A stretch of 64,000 nt of DNA from Ipomoea triloba (Eukaryota > Streptophyta > Magnoliopsida > Solanales > Convolvulaceae): contig NC_044925.1 of the NCBI RefSeq assembly GCF_003576645.1, forward strand, positions 378,308-442,307, read 5' to 3'. Below, piece by piece: positions 37,401 through 47,439 of this stretch (positions within the stretch are counted from its first letter, which is position 1; every line of letters starts with the position of its first letter). The notes beneath the pieces are model-generated. The model had not been told where the DNA came from, did not search any database, and was given only the letters and a program-made list of their open reading frames with translations. A program made the translations under genes and the position numbers.

Positions 37401-40400
37401 AAAGAAGATACACATTTGTGATAAAGTTATTCCATCAAAATCATTTCTGTCCATAAAGTTCATCACAACCAATCCACCACACAAAAAATGCATGGGAATT
37501 ATCAATCTGTTCTTCCATTGCTAAATGGACTCAATTGTGAGTACAGCTGCATAAGCATTAGTTTGAAAGTGTTAAGAGTCCCACATTGAAAAAATAGAGA
37601 AAAGGTTTATAAGGCCATGGGTTAAACTAGCTAATTGATTCAATCTTTTAGTATGAAAGCCTAGTTCAGCAACCTCAGCCCAATCTTAGATTATAACATG
37701 GTATCAAAGCTTGTTCAGTCCACTTTATGACGCCAAGTTTTTGTAGCAAGCTTGCTTGGTCCAGAGTTCACTAGGTTGTTTGTCCATGGTATTGGTGGCA
37801 CCGTGGCATCCAAAGCTTCCATTTCAGGGGAGGGTCCAATCCAATTGTAAGTGGTCAAACAATTATATTCAAAATAGCCTAGTTGTCCATTTGAGGGGGA
37901 GTGTTAAGAATCCCACATTGAAAAACATTTGGGTTTATAAGGTTTGGGTTAAACTAGCTAATTGATTAGATTCAATCCTTTAGTTTGGTTTGGCCCATGT
38001 GCATTACATCCCAGTTTGACCCAATCTTAGATTCTAACAGAAAGGTTCTGTATATGAACTTGGCATATTATCACAAAGTGAGCAGTTATCACATTAGAGT
38101 CTACCTAAGGGAAATTTCAATTTGAAGATCATTAAGGCATTAATGCAGTCAGGATTATATTCAAAGAACGACAAACCTCAGCTGAAGCCAAAAACATTTT
38201 TGCAAGAGCTTGTTTTGTAGAGTTTGACAGCAACTTTGTGAGCCCAAAATCAAGCAAAATTGGACGATGTGGATGTTCCTTGCTTACAAGAAAATTACCT
38301 AATTTTAATAGTCAAATACAAATAACAAAAGAGTCAGAAGTTAAAGTAAAAGATACTCATTTTGCGTCTTATGAATCAATAATGGTACACATACATTTGC
38401 ATAGAGTTAGGGAGAGGACAGAGGAAGAGAGAGAAGGAAACACACCAGGATGTGGGTCACCATTGAAGAAGCCGTCCACATAAATTTGGTGTGCATATGC
38501 ACGTGTAATTCCTTCAACGAGTTTTTGTTTATCAACACCCAAAGCCTGGAGTGCTTCAGAATCATTTAAACGAACACCATCCATGTACTCTAGTATGAGA
38601 ACCTTTTCAGTTGACTGCCTTTGTGGAATGGTGAGCAAACAAACAACAAATTAAAAGAAAAGAAGTTATATGCAGTGTAAAAGATGAAATCATGCAAGAG
38701 TTGGGTTGAGTGCTCATTACTTGATCAAATAAAATGATAATAGAAGAGGAGAGTAGGCAGTAAAGTAAAATCACAAGCAAATAACACCCCGCTTTGACTG
38801 AATATCTGGCCAGACAAGCTTCTGCTTTCATATTTAGTCTAGTAATAATATATCAAATAATTTTCATACCAATCTCTGGTCAATCTCTTCACATGGCCCA
38901 TGGAATGACATATCTTGTGGTCTTTTGAGGATAAGTGAAGTCTATAAATTACTCTAATCCATTTATTAGAAATCATGAAGCAGTGGGTTGGCAAGTTTAT
39001 TTATTATTCTTTTTGGTACATAAAATTAGGAAAGGGGAGGCTACCTTGGTCTAGGGTTAGGACATACCACTAGCCACAAAGAGGACTTGTAATAAAATTT
39101 ATAAATTGCCCACCAAGGGGGACTACTGGTAGCAAGAATCAAACCCAAGTCATTTTGAGCAAACCCAGCAAAGTCAACAATCCTTAAAAACCACACCAGC
39201 CACCGGCATCTGGAAGATTAAATATTACTATGTTCCATTTTACATATCTTACTTTCCTTTTTAGTCCATCCCAATTATACTCTAGAACTCTGCCTAAACA
39301 GCAAAAGTGGCATACACTTCGGGATATGGAGTATACTAAACTACATATTCTGATACACATACAATTGCATGTATAAAAATTACAATTTTAAGAGGAATTT
39401 ATATTAAATTAGATTACAGGAGACGTCAGAGTAAAACTGAAAGCCTACAATCTTTGGGATTCATAAAAGACAAGGCAACTGAATTAAGAAAGCAACTACT
39501 AGCAGTATGGTGCATATAGCTGTGTGAACCCCTATCAAGTATGTTCAGATAATACTTGAAAACACTACAGATCAAAATTATTAACACCTAAATATTAGTG
39601 TCTTGCCACCTGAACATCTGATACAAATCAGGCAGGAAAGGAAACTAGGAAAGTAATCAAATAATCATTCTAGTGTAAGCATAGAATAAGGGATTGACTG
39701 ATTAGGTAAATCCTTGCTTATTTTATGGAGCGTATAATTAGGGATTGACTAATTATGTAATCAGTAATTGATGCTCCTAACTTATTTTATACGGAGTATA
39801 TGGATAATAGATTATAAATAGGGACCATCTCTTAGAAGAGAGGGCATCCAGTAGAATTGGAACAATTAGCTCTAAGTAGCTGTGGGCAAGAATTTATTCT
39901 TGTTGGAGAGATATTCTTAGAATTCCCTCGTTTTCTTTCCTTTGGTTTTACTTTATAATATCATAATCTCCTAGATTTCTTGATTCAAATTCATCCTGTC
40001 TCTTTACTCTTATCAACATCCAACCACCTAAAAATTAGCTTTGTACTGCCTATATATCATTGATAGGAGAGTGTGTACATAAGTATTGGCAAGGAAACTG
40101 CTAATATCGATTTCTATGATTCCTATATTTGGGTTAAGGAAGTTAGCCAACCTTCCTAAAATCAATTTAAAAATAGCCATTCTAATGCCATAAGTAACAG
40201 CTACGTTTCAACAATGCAGTCACTGCATATGAGTCATGAACTGATATTGCTATTCATGCAATGTTTCTCTCCAGTCTCCACCATGCTCATGCCGGCATTA
40301 AAATAGTAAAGAGCTACTTAAGTTCTCGAAAAAGAATTGCAGAATCACTCAGCTTTCATTGGAAGCTTATAATAAGGTACCTGAATAACTTCAGGAATTA

Positions 40401-42403
40401 ATACATCAACAAGATTAGAAGGCTCATCATGATTAGATCTCTTTCTGCAGCCTAGGTTCCTTGAGACCTTGCGAGTATTTTCTAGAAAAAAACACAAAAG
40501 GTATTAGATATCAGATAACCAATTTCAGAACAACGCTGTAATTTATAGCACACCTGCCTCATGATTAAAGTCTAGTTCCTTTGGTGCTTCTTTGCACCAC
40601 TCATCTATCATAGGATTGAAGTTATACTGTGGTTCTGCCCATGCTATCCAATCAACTATTGACTTCGCATTCTTCAGATCCTGCACAAGAAGCAACACTA
40701 CTAATGACCGTACAGGATCCAAGTACTATCATTTCTACAACAAAGCATTTTAACACAAAAGTATAAAATAAAAACCAATAATAAGCGAACAATAAGAACC
40801 TCCAATATTATTTTGTTTACACCATCATGCTGAACCTTGACAACAACTTCCTGTCCATCACTCAAAGTTGCACGATGAACTTGCGCTATCTGCATGGAGG
40901 TGGAATAAGCAGTGAGGATAACAGAACATGAAGGAACTTTCCACACAGTGTACCTAATCTTTTCCTTTGTTTACTAGAGATTAATATAAAAAGCTAATAT
41001 CAAGCAAACTATGGACTCTATCCCTATGGAAGATCCTGCTCTACAATTCAAACCATTTTATATAAGAAACAATAATTGTTTTCATCAAAATTGCACTGCA
41101 ACAGCCAAATACTCAATAAAGAAAACATTTTTTTCAACTAAATACAACATCACCACTCTTTCCATTATGGCAACCACAGCCTCAAATTATTGAAACAGTA
41201 ATTTCTAACCTTCAATCCATGTATAGAAAAATGTATTGAAAAATAGATGGCTGTGGTTCAACCAAAATGTTGGTTTTGGAATATTTCTTGGAGGAAGTAC
41301 TTCAAGAGCTCACAACATTTCAGGCATCAGGGGCAACAATGCATCTATATACGACCCAGATCCAACAGATTCCCTAGTTCTTTGTTTATTGTTTTATGCC
41401 TGGATATAACCTAGGAACTTACCGAAGCTGTTGCCAGAGGAACTCTATCAAAATTTATGAATAGATCATCCATGGATTTTCCCAACTCATTCTGTATAGT
41501 TTCGCAAACCTGTGCGAAAACAAAAATCATCAAGTTAATGGTCATGCAATCATCATTTGTTCAAAAATTGGTTAAACAATTTACACAGACAATTAATTGG
41601 ACTTCCAAAGGTGCATGACTGTGAAAAAGGTATGCAGTATTAGCAGCAAAGCAAAGAGCTGTATTAAGTTGCAAAAGTACTACTCTGCTCAAACACATTT
41701 AGTCAGCCTGCATATTCAAAAAAATTCACGCCTACCCAAGGCATGAATAGACAAGGGCCCACACAAGCAGTGGAAAATCAGTAAACTATTAAGTACACTC
41801 ATTATGAAGCATATATTGTCAATATCTAAAGGTTACAGATAAAAAATATAGTTCTGGTCTCTAATTTGTATAGTGATTTTTTTTTCTTTCTTTTCACGTG
41901 CAGGCATGGTTCAAAGATCAGATTATGAGGGAACTATAACCTCTTCTAAAGGGCGGGGAGGAAGAGAGTCCTGTAACTGTTTTAACTGGTATATATAGGC
42001 TTCTGGAAGCACATCGGCGCGAGTGGATAGGTATTGTCCAAATTTCACCCATAGACCTTCTAACTCTATCATCAAATTGAGGACACGTTTTGCATTCCGC
42101 TCATGAGCTTTTTGCCATAGAGCAGCTATCTTCAACTTGCTTGTCCACTTTTCTCTCTTCTGTAATGCCTTCAGTAAAACAAAAACATAAAAAAGAAGAA
42201 ACATTTCCTCAGTTTTGGTTATGAAAGACAGAAATATTAAAACCGTGAGTGTAAGCATGTGCATGGGTTCTCCCTCAAAAACTGAATCTATCATCTCAAT
42301 CCACCAATCTCCAATAACAAAAATTTACCTTGTAATCCAGGTAGATAAAAATAGCTAAAGCAAAAACTTTAAGGCGTCTCCTGTAGATGCTTTCCCACCC
42401 CAT
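31494..42403 (-). CDS. ABC1/AarF-type kinase fused to beta-lactamase-like domain, 18 exons
   Basis: Exons in coding order: 42403-42329, 42168-41941, 41509-41423, 40889-40800, 40680-40554, 40481-40381, 38614-38446, 38298-38177, 36932-36804, 36729-36631, 36539-36482, 36395-36320, 36239-36110, 35891-35734, 34339-34267, 34045-33851, 33123-33030, 32314-31494 (TGA); 943 aa. It matches Arabidopsis At5g24810. The ABC1 kinase half shows KFGQ (67-70), ATASIAQVHRA (about 127-137), the lysine strand EVVVKVQ, FFNGDPHPGNFLV (about 285-297) and LLDFGLT. The C-terminal half is a class C beta-lactamase-like domain: SVTK (533-536), HTSG (581-584), YHYLSFGWLCGG and FGHSGMGGSTGF near the end. ABC1 kinases influence quinone and lipid metabolism in plastids and mitochondria; this protein's substrate is unknown. 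Intron 17 needs a GC donor. Introns host a TRIM and two solo LTRs. Confidence 0.95.
34744..34902 (-). mobile_element. Solo LTR of the TRIM family, 5-bp TSD
   Basis: On the minus strand it begins TGTGAAGAGTCCCACATTGA and ends CTTAGATTATATCA, closely matching the LTRs of the TRIM at 37570-38039, including TTTATAAGGCCATGGGTTA. GAAAT flanks both ends (34739-34743 and 34903-34907). No internal region is present, as expected after LTR-LTR recombination. It lies in the intron between exons 14 and 15 of the ABC1 gene. Confidence 0.88.
37570..38039 (+). mobile_element. Complete TRIM retroelement in an ABC1-gene intron
   Basis: The 5' LTR is 37570-37698 and the 3' LTR 37902-38039, both running from TGTTAAGA(G/A)TCCCACATTGAA to CTTAGATT(A/C)TAACA. 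Directly after the 5' LTR, TGGTATCAAAGC (37699-37710) matches the usual primer-binding site for initiator methionine tRNA. The purine tract GAGGGGGAG precedes the 3' LTR. The internal part is only about 200 bp and non-coding. GAAAG at 37565-37569 and 38040-38044 is the 5-bp TSD. It lies in the intron between exons 8 and 9, antisense to the gene. The LTRs differ in length (129 and 138 bp) and in several bases, so it is not recent. Confidence 0.93.
39010..39215 (-). mobile_element. Degraded SINE-like element
   Basis: On the minus strand there is GGTGGCTGGTGTGGTTTTTA followed by a B-box-like TTGGGTTTGATTCTTGC. It lies in the large ABC1-gene intron 38615-40380. The match to a tRNA-type promoter is loose. 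A Stowaway-like start (GTTCCATTTTACATA) follows at about 39230. Confidence 0.45.
39619..40015 (+). mobile_element. 397-bp solo LTR with ACATC target-site duplication
   Basis: The segment starts TGATACAAATCAGGCAGG and ends CTCTTATCA, giving TG...CA ends with the inverted hexamer TGATAC/TATCA. ACATC occurs on both sides (39614-39618 and 40016-40020). Inside are a TATA-type promoter (ATTATAAATAGGGACC near 39811) and a downstream transcribed-type leader, typical of a Copia-like LTR. No second LTR or internal domain is present. It sits in the ABC1-gene intron between exons 6 and 7 in antisense orientation. Confidence 0.85.
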
Positions 42404-45400
42404 GTGTCAAAGGCAGGTGACAAAACCTATTTCTGGTACAAAATGGAGAAACACATCACACAAAAGGATATTCAAGTTACTACCATATAAGGCATGTTTT
42501 CTACAGAACTATACAAATTATATCTAAGAAAAAAGGTTTAATAATGTTACTATTTACCACTTGGTGAACTCTCAATTAAATTATTTTCTTTATTAAAGAA
42601 AAAGAAAATAAGACAATTTTTTTAGTGATCATGAAAAAGCTCAAAAAGAAAACATCTTAGAAACTAGTCAAGTGAAAAAAAGTATTGTTGAAGATATGAG
42701 ACACTGTATCTATGCAGTCTGCAGACCTGAAGTAATAACATTAGAAAAGCATTTGCAATTGAATTGACAAGATTCATTGAATTATAACTGACAGATTCAC
42801 TGCTTCGGTGCTTCCATAGATGGCATGAAATGAAAACTCAAACCAAAGGTGGAGGATTTCACTATTCAAGATTTCATGAACGAGCGTTTTGAACTAAAAT
42901 TACAGAAAACCAAATCATTTAGAAGTAGTAAAGACTTGCTGGCACTGGCACATAGTGGCATCCATGGTTTCCCTGATAATACCATTAATCTTATTGTAAA
43001 TTTTTTATTGGTATCACAGTATCAAACTCTGTTTTCTCCAACACAAACTCCAAGCAGTAGAAATTGAAAATCTCTATTAGAAATTTACATATACTGTACA
43101 GTGCCCATTAGCTGACAGGATTTACTAAGTGATATTTAATTTTTTTAAATTCACTTTCTCCTTCACATAAATGATCAGTAACATCATAACGCAAGCTTGA
43201 TCACCATTTCTTAGCAAAATATCGGTTGCATTTCAAGACCTAAAGTACACAAACACTATCACAGCTCAAATTTCACTGATCATGTAAAAATATACAACCA
43301 AAATATAAAAGGAACGTATGAATTGCATGAAAAACTGATCAAAATTATCTCGACTATTTCCACGGATCATGCAATCAAAAAAAGCAAAGAATATGCAACA
43401 AAGTGTAATCAAGTTGGGAAAAATGAGGAAGAGGAATTCAAGCCTGATCAAAATCTCTCAGAATTTCGTTGAAATTGAATGCAGGGAACGTAGAAGCATA
43501 CTGAAAATAGTGGAGGCGCAGACGCGTAAGAACTAAGAAGGCCGAAGACGGTGCGCTTATGGAAATACGGTGCCGTTTTGAAGAATAACTTTGGTTTTGC
43601 ATCGACTTTGATCGTAACGGGTCGGACAGCGATTTTCAACTACATTTGTGGCTGTATGTATGCGTCAAACCTTACAAAACCACCACAAAGTAAAGATATT
43701 TAGGATGCTACTAAAAATTCTTGTTTTTTTTTTTAATGAGATTTTGAAGAAATAAAAATAACGAATACGTTTACTAGTTGTGTTAGGATTATATTATTGG
43801 TGTTCTAGTTAGACTCTACTACTGTACTTATATTTACTTTGTATTTCTATTGCACAGTTAGTTAAGATAATATAAGGATGATTTTTGTGGTATTTTTTCG
43901 TTTGTTGATCTTATCTTCGAAATTTTTATAATATTTCAAGAGTGATACACTAGCAAAGATGCATTTATTGTACAAAAGAGGATAAGATGATATGATGACG
44001 AACTTAGGTTCATGATAGACCTTTTTGTGGGAAGATAATGTTGGAGTATGCATTCTTGCACCGTTTTTAGTTTTGATAGACGATAGAGTATATTTTTAGT
44101 TAGGGATAACAACGGGACAGAGGTGGGGGTAAGGACTATATTCTCCATCCCTGTGACCCCACCTTGCAACTTACACAACGGGAATTTTACTGGGATGGAG
44201 AATTCCCAATCTCAGTCAACCTTATAAGCAAACTAGTAGTTTAATACAGTTTTTAATATTTAAGTAAAAAAAATTAAATATTAAATTATTAATTTAAACT
44301 ATCAAATTCACATATTAGTCTACTGTATTAAGTCTTTTAATTTTTCATAAATTACACATGCACACAAACCTTTATTTTACTTGTAGCTTAATTGTATTAA
44401 GTCTTTAATTTAATTGTAGCTTATATTTTAATTAAATATTTGTGAATATTAAATCATATGTGTATATAATATAATAATACATATATTATTTGTATATATA
44501 TACATGTACATGTATGTGGATGTTACATTAGTATTACACACATGCACACATGCGCGCGCACACACACGGAGACATGGGTATGTGTGTGCGTGCGCACGTA
44601 TGTATTATTGTTTTGTAAACATAAGTTTTATGAAAACTGTATACGTTATTATTAAACAAAATTATAAATTCTCTCTCTCTCTTTCTATAATATTCAAATA
44701 TGATAAATAAAACTTATCACTTAGGCGGGGATCAGAGAGATATCCTCATCCCAGGAATGGAATATAAATTTGTATCTTTGTATCCGTTCTCTGAATTTGG
44801 TCCCCGGACTCCCGACTTATATCCCTATTGAAGTGGGGTCAAGAATAAATTACTATGGGGGTGTTTGGTAAATAGTTGTTAGTTGATTGAGTTAGTGAGT
44901 TTGACTAGCTGATAGCATTAACTGATTGTAAAAAAATGTTTGGTAAATTAACTGTTAGCTGATAGCGAATAACATGCAAAATGATTTTCTCAAAAAGCTT
45001 ATCGAAAAAGCTGCTTTGAATAGTTTTGTTTTTTTTTTATTTTTAATTTTAACGTTTTGGAGCAATAAATTGTTACAAAAAATTAATTAATCAAACACTC
45101 ATATTAATAACTAAGTCAAACAGTTAATAGTGATCAAAATTGACTCATAAGCTAACTATGTTACCAAATAAATGTCAATTGACATATATTTGTTCAACAC
45201 CTATACCTAGTCAACCAAATTAATACACATATAATTTGAAAGCATTTATTTCCCTTATTACCTTTGACATTTAACATGGGTTGGCGCAAGAGTTTGTTAC
45301 AAGCTATACTAGCAATCTAGCATGTAGTATGGTTACGTTGTTACTAGCTACTACAAGTTAACAGATTTAGGGCTGTATGTCGTGAAATAATTTGATTAAA

Positions 45401-45630
45401 TTATTAATGTTTTATAAAATTGGTCGGTGAACTAATTCATCTATGTAAAATAACTTAAAACAATATGTATTTATGAGTTATGACCAAATTATTCATGATT
45501 TATCTATTGTTGAAGGAAAAATTCAATAATATTTTAATGAAACTAGTGATTTACCTATGCAATGCACAAAAAAATTATGTTATCATCAATTTATAAAAAA
45601 AATTAAAAAAAAAAGTGAAAATACATAATA
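42404..45630. other. Upstream region of the ABC1 gene and AT-rich intergenic DNA
   Basis: No second gene is supported. A short GC-richer patch at about 43450-43640 could be the promoter or a non-coding 5' exon of the ABC1 gene, because the coding exon starts with so little leader, but no splice pair can be proved. 44460-44700 holds short TATA, CACA and CTCT microsatellites. A Tourist-like MITE covers about 44859-45178. Confidence 0.45.
44859..45178. mobile_element. Tourist-like MITE, copy A
   Basis: It begins GGGGGTGTTTGGTAAATAGT and ends with the inverted GTTACCAAATAAATG. Inside are TAGCTGATAGC-type and TTTTCTCAAAAAGCTTAT blocks shared with a second copy at 54490-54767. The GGGnnTGTTTGGTAA terminus resembles the PIF/Harbinger (Tourist) type. 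No clean TSD was seen for this copy. Confidence 0.65.
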
Positions 45631-46260
45631 GGAATAAGGTTCAAATTGGCCACTGAACGAAACTTGAAAGTGCAATTAGGCCACTGAACGAAAAAAATGT
45701 GCAATTAGGCCACTGAACACTCCAAATGCATGTAATTTCACCTGATAGCAGGTTACCTTCCATTTCATCAGGTTGCCTGCTTACATGGATGGTGAATTGA
45801 CATTTTAAAATATTTTTTTAATAATAAACTTTAAAATTAAAAATTAAAAATTAATTGAAAATATTAAAAAATTAATATTAAAAAATATTAATATTAAAAA
45901 TTTTAAAAATATTAAAAAATTAATATTTTTATTTTTTATTTTTATTTTTAATATTTATTAAATAATAAACTTTAAAAATAAAAATTAATTAAAAATATTA
46001 AAATATTAATTTTAAAATATTAAAATATTTAAAAAATAATATTTTTAATTTTTAATTTTTTTATTTATTATTAAAAAATATTTTAAATTGCCACATCATC
46101 ATCCAGGTAAGCAGACAACCTGATGAAATGGAAGGTAACCTGCTATCAGGTGAAATTGCATGCATTTGGAGTGTTCAGTGATCTAATTACACATTTTTTT
46201 CGTTCAGTGGCCTAATTGCACTTTTAGGTTTCGTTCAGTGGCCAATTTGAACCTTATTCC
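45631..46260. mobile_element. 630-bp palindromic Mutator-like MITE, perfect 9-bp TSD
   Basis: Both ends read inward from GGAATAAGGTTCAAATTGGC, and the two terminal arms match with only a handful of differences over about 170-200 bp, including CTGATAGCAGGTTACCTTCC and TTTCATCAGGTTG. The AT-rich centre is itself largely self-complementary. TACATAATA lies at 45622-45630 and again at 46261-46269; a 9-bp duplication and long terminal inverted repeats are typical of Mutator-like elements. There is no transposase. Confidence 0.92.
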
Positions 46261-46269
46261 TACATAATA

Positions 46270-47439
46270 TAATAATATAGTTATACTTTCACATACTTGA
46301 TTAAGTATGAATATTAATATAAAATTTTATATATTTAATATAGTCCTTAATCAAGTACATATTTAGATAAGTTTATAAACAATACTTATATAATTAAATT
46401 GATTTATTCCTAATTATATTTCAGATATATCATAATTCGCAACAATATAAATAATAATTATGGGAATTATATTTAGAAATCAAAATATGTAAATGCTAAA
46501 TTTGGTATGAGTAGATATAGATACTAATTAGACGTATTTCATTATATGATTGTATAATGTTTTGTATTTGCACATAATATTTATTAATATGTATTTAGGA
46601 AAATTTTATAATATAATTTTCTTAATTATAATTTATATATATTGCTAAATTTATAATTAAGATAATTACATTTAAAAATTAATATTTTAATTTTGCATGA
46701 TTAATATAGTGCATAAGCTAAGTATATGTATATATTTAAGTAGATTATATTTCTAAATATTTATGAATATATATTTAGTTAATTTATTTTATAATTTCAT
46801 TTCCTTAATTATATTTCATATTACCTTATTTATAAATTCACATTTAAGAATTTGAATTTTAAATTTTGTATAGGTTAATGTAGTTTCTAACTATGTGTAT
46901 GTGTTTATACAGGTTTTATAAATGTTTATAAATTTTCTAATTTAGGGTCCTTTTAGATTTAGAAAAATAACTTCTAAACCTCATTTTTTAGAAAAATGAA
47001 GTTAAAAAAAATATCCATTCTAGTCAACTACTACCGCATCACCACCACCACTGCCACCGCTACCAACACCACCACCAGCTATCACCGACACCGTACTAAT
47101 ACCATCACTATCACTATTGCCACCATCACCACCTGCTATGCATACTTTTTTCAAACAGATGAGATGACTTAAAACGTACAAAGAAATATTGATATGATGG
47201 CAATAAACAAGCAAATTTATGCTACTCTTTGTATACTTATTAAGTCATCTCCCACAAATTAAAGCCCATAATCCTAACAACTTGATTGTTTAACACTGCA
47301 CGTACAACGAACTGAAAACACTATCCAGTAGTAGCAGTAGTAGCGCGCCTAATACTATATGTTCTTACTGTCCTACATTAATTATATTTGAATACACTTG
47401 CAGAGTTTTTGATTTGTCTTATGTTTGATGATCATATGA
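46270..47439. other. AT-rich intergenic DNA, NAC gene 3' flank
   Basis: Very AT-rich up to about 46980, then a cryptic CCA/CCG triplet run at 47030-47130. The triplet run gives a glycine-rich short ORF on the minus strand that has no other sign of being a gene. The last part is the NAC 3' UTR and flank. Confidence 0.5.

Noticed and set aside
38041..38160. Extension of the TRIM beyond 38039
   Set aside because: The GAAAG duplication and the LTR end at 38039 fix the boundary; the following bases are intron sequence.
43266..43639. Separate small gene upstream of the ABC1 coding start
   Set aside because: The short ORFs there have no recognisable motif; a promoter or non-coding 5' exon is the simpler reading.
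44500..44600. Possible CRISPR-like or regulatory repeat in the CACA/TGTG stretch
   Set aside because: It is ordinary alternating purine-pyrimidine microsatellite in eukaryotic DNA with no repeat-spacer structure.
47020..47214. Glycine-rich 64-codon ORF on the minus strand
   Set aside because: It comes from a cryptic CCA/CCG triplet repeat, has no homology I recognise and no splice or promoter context.
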